This document shows positions 1 to 7,072 of a DNA stretch of 48,560 bases, one piece after another. A program made the translations under genes and the position numbers. The DNA is from Gammaproteobacteria bacterium. Lineage in GTDB: Bacteria > Pseudomonadota > Gammaproteobacteria > Acidiferrobacterales > Sulfurifustaceae. The notes beneath the pieces are model-generated. The model ran no database searches. It worked only from the letters and a program-made list of their open reading frames with translations, and was not told the DNA's origin. Where the stretch lies: contig JACQFZ010000025.1 of the NCBI GenBank assembly GCA_016199745.1, positions 1-48,560 on the forward strand. Direction: 5' to 3'. Position 1 is the stretch's first letter, and the number at the start of each line of letters is the position of its first letter.

Positions 1-110
1 ACAAGAACGCGTTGCGACGACGGCGGCGCCCCTGTCGGATCCACCGTTCTAGGAAAATACCTCGTGCCGGTTTCTGTTTCCGACGAATTCGCTCAGGCGC
101 TTGCCAGCAT

Positions 111-248
111 TTAGGCGCGGATTTGGACCGCCACTAACACGGCGTCGTAGATGAGCGTGGGCGGCGGTGCGGGAACGAACGCGTGGTACCCTTCCGGTGT
201 TCGTACAACCGCTCCGGCGTCGCGGCAAACAAATGCTTTGGGGTCCAT
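111..248 (-). pseudogene. Fic-family protein, N-terminal fragment
   Basis: Reading leftwards from an ATG at 248, 45 codons give a protein that starts MDPKAFVCRDAGAVVRTP and continues with GYHAFVPAPPP. This matches the usual N-terminus of Fic adenylyltransferase-type proteins (the Fic_N region: M-P-x-x-F, an A-G-x-V-x-x-T-P stretch, then G-Y-x-A-F-x-P-x-P-x-P). It stops at TAA (111-113) before any Fic core motif. Beyond the stop, another frame shows L-S-E-F-V-G-N, which could be frameshifted continuation, then more stops. A ribosome-binding-like AGAGGGA lies just upstream of the ATG. I read this as a truncated, frameshifted remnant; it lacks the HxFx(D/E)GNGRxxR catalytic loop and cannot be an active AMP transferase. 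The family call rests on about 35 residues. Confidence 0.55.
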
Positions 249-345
249 GTGCGGCGATCCCTCTTTTAAAGGTTTTTTAAAAGCTGTTTTAGCTTTTAAA
301 GATATTAACAGTATTTTTTAAAAGCGTTAAACGGTCGAATACCCT
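249..345. promoter_or_regulatory. AT-rich region with repeated TTTTAAA motifs
   Basis: This stretch is strikingly AT-rich in a GC-rich window. It carries TTTTAAA-type boxes several times within about 60 bases (near 265, 275, 292 and 315). It sits directly upstream of the fic remnant, so it probably held that gene's promoter. Such tracts are typical of horizontally acquired promoters and of nucleoid-protein binding, but no specific operator can be named. Confidence 0.35.
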
Positions 346-392
346 ATTCCGCTGAGCGCCCGGCTTCTGCTATGCAACTAGTGTCCCGAGCC

Positions 393-684
393 GAATGACA
401 CTTACTTAAAGCAAAAACCGAGATGCATCAGTCGCCACTCACTCCCCTCAAGGGGGGTGAGTCGGAGCTTTCGCAAGTGTCCAGTGGACACTTGCGCCGC
501 CGAACGGGCGCACGTGATTTTCGTGCGCATGGGTGGGAACAGCTGGGGTGGGGGTAGATTTTTTTATAGCGATCGCAACCCACCCCCATCCTGTCCTTCC
601 CCCTGAAGGGGAAGGGACCTGCTAATAAGCTCGGGGTATGTCAGTTAGTTTTAGTAACATAGTCGAGTTAAGTAAGTGCCATTC
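393..684. mobile_element. IS4-type miniature element (MITE), copy 1
   Basis: The left end reads GAATGACACTTACTTAA and the right end TTAAGTAAGTGCCATTC, an imperfect terminal inverted repeat of about 17 bp. The element is flanked by TGTCCCGAGCC (382-392) and TGTTCCGAGTC (685-695). These agree at 9 of 11 positions and fit an ageing 11-bp target duplication. It encodes no transposase; the interior holds C/G-rich palindromes and a hairpin module. Copies with the same ends lie at 13334 and 16056, with a degraded one at 47743. The ends resemble the terminus of the IS4-family element at 48433. Confidence 0.75.
440..560. repeat. Structured repeat B, copy 1 (inside MITE copy 1)
   Basis: This contains a perfect 11-bp hairpin, CGCAAGTGTCC (472-482) with GGACACTTGCG (486-496). 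The shared block GCCGCCGAACGGG follows, then a second stem GCGCACG/CGTGCGC (508-514 with 522-528). The same order of elements occurs at 38055-38180 with different stem sequences but intact pairing. Confidence 0.6.
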
Positions 685-717
685 TGTTCCGAGTCGTTAA
701 TTCGTTTATTAAATGTG

Positions 718-767
718 GGGTGCGCCCTGCGCACCGATCGACAGAAAACGGTGCGCAGGGCGCACCC
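718..767. repeat. Perfect 19-bp inverted repeat
   Basis: GGGTGCGCCCTGCGCACCG (718-736) is the exact reverse complement of 749-767, with a 12-base loop. No T-run follows on either strand, so it is more likely an intergenic palindromic repeat than a terminator. Confidence 0.6.
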
Positions 768-825
768 TACATGCATAGATGTCTTCAATGAATTAATGGC
801 TCGGGATACTAGCTCGACGCCGCTT

Positions 826-864
826 CCCTCTCCCCTAGCCCCTCTCCCGCTCGCGGGAGAGGGG
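826..864. repeat. CCCTCTCCC/GGGAGAGGG palindromic unit
   Basis: This is a short C/G-rich palindrome of the type seen in many intergenic gaps of this window. It lies just past the stop codon of the leftward GH8 gene and may help end its transcript. Confidence 0.5.
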
Positions 865-892
865 AATACTGCTGTAGGGTTTCAACAGACGG

Positions 893-2767
893 TTATTGCA
901 ATTGGCTCGCCAAACTCTTCGTGACGCTTGTGCTCGTGGTGATGCTGTTCGTGCTCACAGCGAAGGCGCCCGGCGTTAGGCTGCCGTTCGGCGCAGCAGT
1001 CTGAACACTCGACGTAGAGGTCTGTACAACGGGGGCAGTTGCGGCACTGCTGGTAGTAGCGGTAGTAGCGACCGTGTTAACACTCGCCGTGCTACTCGCG
1101 GCAGTAACAATCTTTACCTCCGTCAGGCTGTTCCACAAGTTCAGGTTATTGCCGTTACCTACGATGCGTACATAACGTGCGGCTTGGTCGGGAACGTCGA
1201 ATCGTTGGAAGCCGAGGCTCGTGCCGTTGCTTTGGCCGGTAAACACTTTCGTCTGCTGTCCGGCGGCGTTAGTGAGATAGATTTCAAACGATGCCCGGCG
1301 TTCGTTGCCTTTGAAAAAAGCCAAGTCAACGGCTTGGACGGTTTGCGATTGTCCGAGATCGTATTCAATCCATTGGCCACGTCCGTAGGCGGACCAACGA
1401 GAGTTGGGGTCAAGGCTGCCGTCTAGGGTGTTCGGCGCGACGTAGATACTATCAGCGGCGCTGGCGCGGGCGGTGATTTGGCTGGGGGTTTCGCCGCCGC
1501 CGCTGCCGCCATCGCTCGCAATGGGTGCCCACCAGTTACCGGAGATGAACAGCATCGACAGTAAATTGATGGAGTCGTCGTAGTAGCTGTCTTTCTGGGT
1601 GACCATCACGTCCCAGCCGCGGTTGACGAAGGTTTGGTGGTTACCGGTGGCGACGGTGGCCGCGGCAATGAACGGAGCGGTAAACGCCATGCTGGAATAA
1701 CCCACCATCGGTGAACCGTTCAAACGGTAGCCGGCGAGGATGCCTGACGGTTGTTGGTTGGTGGTGTTTTCGAGCCAGCCAATGACTTTAGTCATGGCGG
1801 CTTTCGCTTCGGGGCGCTGGAAGTGGGCGGCATCCATGGCAATGCGCAATGGATAGCGACAGGAGTTCCAGGAGTAGTCGTCGTCGGTGGCGGCTTCGAG
1901 AAAGTTCGGTGGTGCCGGGCGTGGCGTGGAGCCGATAACGAAGTCGGAGATTAAGCCGGTACCGGGCGAGTAAGTACGAGTGAAGCTGTCGATCATGCTG
2001 TAGACGGTCGTGGCGGTATCGTTCCAGAACGGATCTTTCGTTGCCTCGAAGTAGGCGTGCATGTGGCCGGTCATCCAATCAGAAGGACGCGTGGCCCATT
2101 GGTCTGTGCTCCAGTCGCCGAGCATGGTGCGTTTGGAACTGGTGTGAACGTCGCTGCCTTTGAGGCCGAGATTGATGATGCGTTTTGCTTCGTTGAGATA
2201 GTTGATCTTGCCGGCGGAGCCCCATTGGTAGTGCGCGAGCAATAGCGCGTAAGCGATGTCCATGTCGCCGTCGGTGGCGGAGTCGGAATCGGCGCTGGTG
2301 CTTTCGCTTTGATCGATGATCCACGACATTAAATTGCGATTGATCGTCGACCGGTGCTTGTCGTACATGTTGTACATGCCGTCGAAGTATTGCTGCGCTT
2401 GCGCATCTTTCCCGCCCATCAGCGCGAACAGGATCATGCCGTAGCCGTGCGCTTCCGACGTGGTGATCTCATTGCCGGTGCCACCGGTGCCGGTCATGGC
2501 GACGTAGTAGCCGCCGCCGGGTGTTGCGCCATTAGAAGACTTGACGTATTTCTGCTTCCAGTAGCCGTAGTAGCTGGCAACGGCCGTGTTCATTTGCGTT
2601 TGGGTAACGTGGCTGGGTTTGATTTTGCCGACGTAGTTGCGTTGTTGTGGGAACGGTCGGTTGGCGGCGTAAGCGTTACCGACGTTCATCACGAACGATA
2701 GACACAACGCGAGTGCCACGGTTAACGGCGCTCGCGATTTCCCTTTTGGTGTATTCCAGACACGCAT
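893..2767 (-). CDS. Secreted glycoside hydrolase family 8 protein with C-terminal discoidin-like domain
   Basis: This is a 624-residue exported glycosidase, probably an endoglucanase or chitosanase-type enzyme cleaving beta-1,4 glycans outside the cytoplasm. I start it at the ATG at 2767 because AAGGA lies 9 bases upstream and a clear signal peptide follows (basic start, hydrophobic core, cleavage near AYA-A). The GH8 (alpha/alpha)6 domain covers about residues 35-430. T-S-E-A-H-G-Y-G-M (Glu about 105) is the expected acid catalyst and T-D-G-D-M-D-I-A-Y-A (about 165-174) carries the conserved aspartates. Residues about 440-560 look like an F5/8-type carbohydrate-binding domain. The last 65 or so residues are Ser/Thr/Ala/Val-rich low complexity. 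It stands alone with no co-directional neighbour. Substrate cannot be decided from sequence. Confidence 0.85.
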   Translation of the reverse strand: MRVWNTPKGKSRAPLTVALALCLSFVMNVGNAYAANRPFPQQRNYVGKIKPSHVTQTQMNTAVASYYGYWKQKYVKSSNGATPGGGYYVAMTGTGGTGNEITTSEAHGYGMILFALMGGKDAQAQQYFDGMYNMYDKHRSTINRNLMSWIIDQSESTSADSDSATDGDMDIAYALLLAHYQWGSAGKINYLNEAKRIINLGLKGSDVHTSSKRTMLGDWSTDQWATRPSDWMTGHMHAYFEATKDPFWNDTATTVYSMIDSFTRTYSPGTGLISDFVIGSTPRPAPPNFLEAATDDDYSWNSCRYPLRIAMDAAHFQRPEAKAAMTKVIGWLENTTNQQPSGILAGYRLNGSPMVGYSSMAFTAPFIAAATVATGNHQTFVNRGWDVMVTQKDSYYDDSINLLSMLFISGNWWAPIASDGGSGGGETPSQITARASAADSIYVAPNTLDGSLDPNSRWSAYGRGQWIEYDLGQSQTVQAVDLAFFKGNERRASFEIYLTNAAGQQTKVFTGQSNGTSLGFQRFDVPDQAARYVRIVGNGNNLNLWNSLTEVKIVTAASSTASVNTVATTATTSSAATAPVVQTSTSSVQTAAPNGSLTPGAFAVSTNSITTSTSVTKSLASQLQ

Positions 2768-3151
2768 TGTCTTTTTTCCTTTTTTGAAAACGGACTCGCC
2801 GGCAGAATTTCCAAATGACGACGGGGTTCGGTCAGCGGATTTAACGAACAAATCGACGCGGTGTTCCCATGCCATGCAACGGGATTAACCCAAGACGGCA
2901 ATAGGCGCAGCGAGAGGTTTGGAAGAATGAGCAAGCGGTCGAGATGGCGGAACGAACAGCGGACGTCAAAAATTCTTTGATCGAAACGCTCGATGGTCTC
3001 ATTGTTGTTCCTCCCTTCTTTGTTTATCGATCCCGTGACCACCGAGATCGTCGACAGGCCGTGAACCTACGGATTACGAATGGCGATGGCAATGACACAC
3101 TGACTACCGCTGGCACATGTAGGATAAGCGGCGGCGCAATGGCGCCTCGCG
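2768..3151. other. Intergenic region upstream of the GH8 gene
   Basis: These 384 bases must contain the GH8 promoter and the end of the MNIO operon transcript. I see no convincing conserved gene, tRNA or terminator hairpin here; open frames in it lack recognisable domains. Confidence 0.5.
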
Positions 3152-3727
3152 TTAAAGGGATGACTTATTGCAGGGTGATCGAGTCGATAACCGAGACACC
3201 ATCGGCGCGAGATAGAAAATCACTTGGTTTAGTTTGCCGCCGCCGGAACGCCAGAGAATTTGAATCGCCGGGCACGAGCCGGTGCGGATCTCGGTGTGAC
3301 GGCTGAAGTGAATGGAGAAGCGGCGGTTCTCGAAAGTGAACTGCAGGCGATGGTATTCGGGGAGATAGAGCGTGCCGCGGACGTGGTCGACTAGATAGCG
3401 GCCGAAGGTAACGGCGTCTTCTCGATGGCGAGTGTGGTTTTGGGGCCAGAAGGTTTGGGCGTAAGCGAAGAACAGCGACTCGGCGCGATCGGCTAATTGC
3501 CTGAAGGTTTTCGGGAGGAAGCGCCGCACCTCGCACAAGCGTTTGCGAACGAGTGTCTCGGCTTGGGCGTCGAGATGTTCCGGTGCGAGTGCGAGGAAAG
3601 CCGGCTTGTCGGATTCGCGAATCGACATCTGCCGCGTGCATTCGTCGCGGTCGCGGCGGAATAGATCGCGTAAGTCGCGGTCGGTGAGCAGCTTAGCGAG
3701 GGCGGTGGTGAAATCAATCTCAGGCAT
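3152..3727 (-). CDS. Putative partner protein of the DUF692/MNIO enzyme
   Basis: This 191-residue soluble protein has no family I can name with certainty. Its ATG (3725-3727) lies inside the end of the MNIO gene (8-base overlap), so the two are translationally coupled. The N-terminal 60 residues have the pattern L-x-x-L-L-T-D-x-x-L-R-x-x-F-x-x-D followed by an alanine/glutamate stretch ending V-R-K-R. This resembles helical N-terminal domains of proteins that accompany DUF692 enzymes (as MbnC, TglI and BufC do). The remainder has many aromatics and ends with a basic, Ser-rich tail. By analogy it would present the peptide substrate to the oxygenase. The role is inferred from position; the sequence gives no catalytic motif. 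Confidence 0.6.
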   Translation of the reverse strand: MPEIDFTTALAKLLTDRDLRDLFRRDRDECTRQMSIRESDKPAFLALAPEHLDAQAETLVRKRLCEVRRFLPKTFRQLADRAESLFFAYAQTFWPQNHTRHREDAVTFGRYLVDHVRGTLYLPEYHRLQFTFENRRFSIHFSRHTEIRTGSCPAIQILWRSGGGKLNQVIFYLAPMVSRLSTRSPCNKSSL

Positions 3728-4517
3728 GAGCCGGCTCTAGCATGGCCTGGAGCAATTCCAAGTCGGCGGCAAATTCAACGGGCGACGGGAAGTGGTGGTC
3801 GCGCTCGACGATCACTGCCTGCACTGGCGCATAGTCGAGGACGTTGGCGATCAGCACCAGTAGGTCTTCTTGAATGGCTTCGGCGTGCAGGTCTTCCCAG
3901 CGGCCGTTGTGCTTCGAGTAGCCGACGACGTGCAGCTGCACGATGCGTTTCGGATCGATCTCGTGCAGCCATTGCTCGGGATCGAAGTTGTGGTTGCGGG
4001 CGTTGATATAAAGATTGGTTACATCCAGCAACAATCCGCAACCGGAACGGTCGCACAACCGATTCAGGAACTCGGTCTCGGGCATCGTTCCGTCGAGCCG
4101 CAAGTGCGAGGTGATGTTCTCGAGGATCAGCGGCTTGTTGCAACGCTCCAGCAACTCACGCGCATGGTCGGCGAAGATGGCCAACGTTTCTTCTGTTGGC
4201 AGGACGGGATTGAGATGGCCGAGGTCGACATCGGCAGTGCGTGTGAAGGCGACGTGCTCGCTGATCCATAACGGATCGGCTGCCTTAACGACACGTACAA
4301 ACTGGGCCAACGTTTCGGCATCGAGTGGGCCGGGTGTGCCCAACGATAGTCCCAGGCCATGCACGAACAACGGATAGTCGCGGCGCAATTCCTTGAGGCG
4401 CTCCTCGCCGGCGTCGAAAAAATGCTCGGCGGTGATTTCCAGGCAACTGATCTGCGCAGGACGCGTATCGATCCAGCGCGCCAGCTCACGCCGATAACCG
4501 ATGCCTAGCCGCCGCAT
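3720..4517 (-). CDS. DUF692 / MNIO family iron-dependent peptide-modifying enzyme
   Basis: A TIM-barrel protein of about 265 residues in the DUF692 (PF05114) family, multinuclear non-heme iron oxygenases that rework cysteine residues of ribosomal peptides (MbnB, TglH, BufB and ChrH are characterised members). Family landmarks appear in order: L-E-I-T-A-E-H-F-F, F-V-H-G, W-I-S-E-H, L-I-L-E-N-I, L-L-L-D-V-T-N-L-Y-I-N-A-x-N-H, Q-L-H-V-V-G-Y, D-L-H and V-E-R-D-H-H. These supply the His/Asp/Glu/Asn metal ligands. The start is either ATG 4517 or GTG 4526; a GGAGG lies upstream of both, inside the neighbouring gene. The beginning of this gene overlaps the codons of the Cys/Gly tail of the preceding gene, and its end overlaps the partner gene. 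The natural substrate is inferred to be that tail. Confidence 0.88.
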   Translation of the reverse strand: MRRLGIGYRRELARWIDTRPAQISCLEITAEHFFDAGEERLKELRRDYPLFVHGLGLSLGTPGPLDAETLAQFVRVVKAADPLWISEHVAFTRTADVDLGHLNPVLPTEETLAIFADHARELLERCNKPLILENITSHLRLDGTMPETEFLNRLCDRSGCGLLLDVTNLYINARNHNFDPEQWLHEIDPKRIVQLHVVGYSKHNGRWEDLHAEAIQEDLLVLIANVLDYAPVQAVIVERDHHFPSPVEFAADLELLQAMLEPAHA

Positions 4518-5128
4518 CCGCCGCACCCCCCTCCGCAGCTACTGCTGCCGCAGCCGCCGCCACAACCGCCACTCGAATTGCCGTTGCTCGAATTCCAATT
4601 GCGGGAAATTTCGGTACGTGCCGTCAAAAAGAAAAAACCAAAGACCATGAGAACAAACAAACCGAAAAATTTGCTCATACCCTGCGAGAGCCCGTAGAGC
4701 AGGCGTTCGACGCCGATGCCTTCGAAGATCAGCAACGACAGATAATTGGGCACATCGCCTTCGCCGAAAAAGCGGAGCAGATAAGTACCCAGGAAAGAAA
4801 GCAGGAGTGCAAAAAAGTAGAACACGAGGAATTCGGGTCCGTCAAATCCCGTCTGCACGCGATAGGCAGACAACAACACGAGTACCGTCAACAATAGTCC
4901 ACACACCCAGAACACGGTCTGACTAGGCGCCGCTATCGTTTCCGCGAAAGCAGCCGTTGCCGACTTTGTATCGGTTTTGAACGGAAGCGCGTTGCGAAAT
5001 TCGAAGTCGCGTCTGCAACGTGGGCAACGCAGTTGATCCCAAGGCGCAGGCTTGCCAATCGTGCGTTGCTGCGCCAGACACGCCGGGCAACGGACGATGG
5101 TTCCGGCTAATGTGTCGGTCGTGGCCAT
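4505..5128 (-). CDS. Zinc-ribbon membrane protein with Cys/Gly-rich C-terminal tail; candidate MNIO substrate
   Basis: A 207-residue protein with three parts. Residues 14-38 form a C-x2-C...C-x2-C zinc ribbon. Three hydrophobic segments follow at about 72-90, 100-118 and 154-170. The tail, after about 177, is Asn/Ser-rich and then almost only Gly, Ser and Cys, with five cysteines spaced C-x3-C-x4-C-x3-C-x2-C and ending Gly-Gly. Large membrane proteins with such tails are known to occur beside DUF692 enzymes (NCBI family TIGR04222 is the case I recall), but this zinc-ribbon N-terminus is a different architecture. I start at ATG 5128, with GGAGGT close upstream; ATG 5143 is possible. It overlaps the nucleotidyltransferase gene upstream and the MNIO gene downstream. 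Inference: the tail is the ribosomal peptide substrate and the rest anchors it. Confidence 0.8.
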   Translation of the reverse strand: MATTDTLAGTIVRCPACLAQQRTIGKPAPWDQLRCPRCRRDFEFRNALPFKTDTKSATAAFAETIAAPSQTVFWVCGLLLTVLVLLSAYRVQTGFDGPEFLVFYFFALLLSFLGTYLLRFFGEGDVPNYLSLLIFEGIGVERLLYGLSQGMSKFFGLFVLMVFGFFFLTARTEISRNWNSSNGNSSGGCGGGCGSSSCGGGCGGCGG

Positions 5129-5847
5129 TTGACCTCCATCCATTGCACGGCGCTATCGAGCAGACGGAACAGGCGGGAATGAAAATTCTCTATCTCGTCC
5201 GCTGAAAGCCGATGCGAATCCTGCTTCAGCTTCAACAGGTCATGCAATACCGACGCATCTACACCGAGATGCTGTTCTAGCGGGGCAATACGCGCATCGA
5301 AGTCGTTAGCGACCTCGATCCCTGAAAGCCGTAAGAGCTCGGACAGGTCGGTAAATATTTTAGCGATGAGACCTAACAGAAACTGCGGATAACGACGGCG
5401 GTCGTTGCCCGACACGACGAAGAAATGCACGCAGCGCAAGCGCAAGTTCCGCAGCGATTGCTCGCAGAGAAAACGCAAGATGTCTTGGCTCACGTTGATA
5501 CCGTCGAACGGATCGACGCCGGCAAGAACGCGATAGTGGCGTTTGATGCTACGAAATTTTATCGGGAAGCACTCGACGGTTCGCTCCATTCCGCGACGTC
5601 CGACAATGAATGGACTAACGACGACCTTTCCGCGAACCGCTGCCGCAATCGCCGAATGCGCTTCTGGCGTGGATTCGTTCAGGACCAATAACAAATTAAT
5701 GTCGGAAACTTTCGGAACGATGTCGCCACGCACTGCGCTGCCGTATAGCACACAGGAATAGAGATTTTCGCCGAGCCCTTGCGTGAGGGCGGCGGTCACC
5801 TGTTCGATCGCAGTCTGATAGTACGAAGGGACATTAGCGACTTCCAC
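5107..5847 (-). CDS. Nucleotidyltransferase-fold protein with altered catalytic residues
   Basis: A 246-residue protein beginning at GTG 5847, with GGAGG about 10 bases upstream. The motif L-Y-G-S-A-V-R-G-D (Gly36-Ser37) and following S-D-I-N-L-L-L-V-L mark the pol-beta/minimal nucleotidyltransferase fold. Later F-P-I-K-F-R-S-I-K and R-V-L-A-G-V-D-P-F match the usual P-x-E-F-x-x-I-K...VLxGxDPF region. The second acidic residue of the D-x-D pair is Asn51, and the usual Glu in P-x-E-F is Lys97, so catalysis is doubtful. The C-terminal half is helical. It is the first gene of the overlapping four-gene operon; its end overlaps the Cys/Gly-tail gene by about 22 bases. It may bind nucleotide or act as a regulator; function unknown. 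Confidence 0.7.
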   Translation of the reverse strand: MEVANVPSYYQTAIEQVTAALTQGLGENLYSCVLYGSAVRGDIVPKVSDINLLLVLNESTPEAHSAIAAAVRGKVVVSPFIVGRRGMERTVECFPIKFRSIKRHYRVLAGVDPFDGINVSQDILRFLCEQSLRNLRLRCVHFFVVSGNDRRRYPQFLLGLIAKIFTDLSELLRLSGIEVANDFDARIAPLEQHLGVDASVLHDLLKLKQDSHRLSADEIENFHSRLFRLLDSAVQWMEVKWPRPTH

Positions 5848-5986
5848 GGCGTGTGATCCTCCAAATGTTTGTTATGCGCGCCCGACCTACCGTTGTCGTT
5901 AAATTATGGTAACAGTTGCATTTTAGTACAGCGTAGTGAACCGCGCGCGAATATGAGGTAAGGCTGGAAACAACTGAAGGGAAATA

Positions 5987-6029
5987 CCCCCTCCCTAACC
6001 CGCCCCCCGCTAACGCAGGGACGGGAATG
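5987..6029. repeat. C/G-rich intergenic palindromic unit
   Basis: CCCCCTCCCTAACCCGCCC followed by CCGCTAACGCAGG and GGGAATG. The same pattern occurs at 7000-7040 and 23270-23301. It sits between the DUF4349 gene and the MNIO operon. Confidence 0.5.
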
Positions 6030-6061
6030 CAAAAAATGGCGACGGCCATCGGCTCAATCAA

Positions 6062-6847
6062 TCATATTTTTTTGCGACGCCAAAGCTTACGAACTATCAC
6101 AACGAATATTAAAAGTATGATTGACCATGGCAGAATATAAGCGAGGGCCCAGACGGTGCTGGATATTCCGTTCGATAGATCGCCGGAAAAATCTGCAACG
6201 GCATTTGCAATCGGCGACCAAAATGAACGATTGATATGGGTGCCGATAGAGATTGTCAGAACCTCAAGGTTTACGCGCTCCAGCAGATAAACGCTTTGCC
6301 CCGCGGCTTGCTCAATCTCGGATTGGACAGTCGCCAGCTCCTTGGAAACCTTAATCAGTGCATCGACGTCGTTATTCGCTTTTTGCTCGAGCTTCATCAA
6401 CCGCAGCTGGTATTGCTTGAGCATCTCCAGGCGTTTGTTGTTGTCGGTGATCGGTAGCGCCAAATCTTCAACGTGCGTTGCCTGATTGATCAGCTCGCCG
6501 CCGGCAGAAACGATGCCAATGATATTTTTGATGCCAGCCGGTTTCGCTTGAATCTTTATTTGTGCCGAGATACTGCGACCTGTTGTTAGATTTGAATCAA
6601 GCAATGTGCAACCGTTCGGCTTGTCGGCCTTGCACGTGGAAATTATTTTTTCGTAGAGGCTACTTGTGCCGTCTTCCGTTGTATCGACGGAGATGGAATG
6701 TTCATACGCCAGATATTTGTTTCTAGCGCCATCTGCCTCGGCGGCAACGGGACTCTCGGCAAAGCGTCCTGCTTGCGGGTTGGCTTCTTTGCCGCTGCAG
6801 CCGATCAACGTCGAAAATACAATTAAGAGAATGAATACGGGTTTCAT
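6062..6847 (-). CDS. DUF4349-family lipoprotein
   Basis: A 261-residue envelope protein. It starts at ATG 6847, eight bases after AAGGGAG. The first 17 residues form a lipoprotein signal ending in the lipobox L-I-G-C. The central region has the DUF4349 pattern: A-Y-E-H-S-I-S-V near the start, a C-x(10)-C pair likely to form a disulfide, S-A-Q-I-K-I beta strands, a coiled coil at about 130-185 (LEMLKQYQLRLMKLEQKA and following), then L-E-R-V-N-L-E-V-L-T-I-S-I. One transmembrane helix (about 232-254) and a basic end R-R-K-K close it. Membrane-tethered with the coiled coil in the periplasm is the simplest topology. The family has no established biochemical function. Single gene flanked by palindromic repeats. 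Confidence 0.8.
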   Translation of the reverse strand: MKPVFILLIVFSTLIGCSGKEANPQAGRFAESPVAAEADGARNKYLAYEHSISVDTTEDGTSSLYEKIISTCKADKPNGCTLLDSNLTTGRSISAQIKIQAKPAGIKNIIGIVSAGGELINQATHVEDLALPITDNNKRLEMLKQYQLRLMKLEQKANNDVDALIKVSKELATVQSEIEQAAGQSVYLLERVNLEVLTISIGTHINRSFWSPIANAVADFSGDLSNGISSTVWALAYILPWSIILLIFVVIVRKLWRRKKI

Positions 6848-6999
6848 TTTTATAACTCCCTTCTTGTAAGTATATGGGGACGTAATTTAGTACAAAAAGC
6901 GGGTGACAGGTTTAGCACCAGCATATGCCGGCGACTAGGGCGAATTATTTCTTATTTTCGCGCTCTCGGCGCTTGAGGATCGGTAGTTAAATTGAAATG

Positions 7000-7040
7000 C
7001 CCCCGCCCTAACCCTCCCCCGCTGTGCGAGGGAGGGAATG
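7000..7040. repeat. C/G-rich intergenic palindromic unit
   Basis: CCCCCGCCCTAACCCTCCCC then GCTGTGCGAGGGAGGGAATG. Same family as 5987-6029. It lies just beyond the stop of the GDSL esterase gene. Confidence 0.5.
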
Positions 7041-7072
7041 CTATTTATATTCTTTCAGCGGCGTGGGCAGCA

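Noticed and set aside
676-924. Open frame of 82 codons on the plus strand
   Set aside because: It runs through the MITE end, a 19-bp palindrome and another repeat, with no domain or ribosome site.
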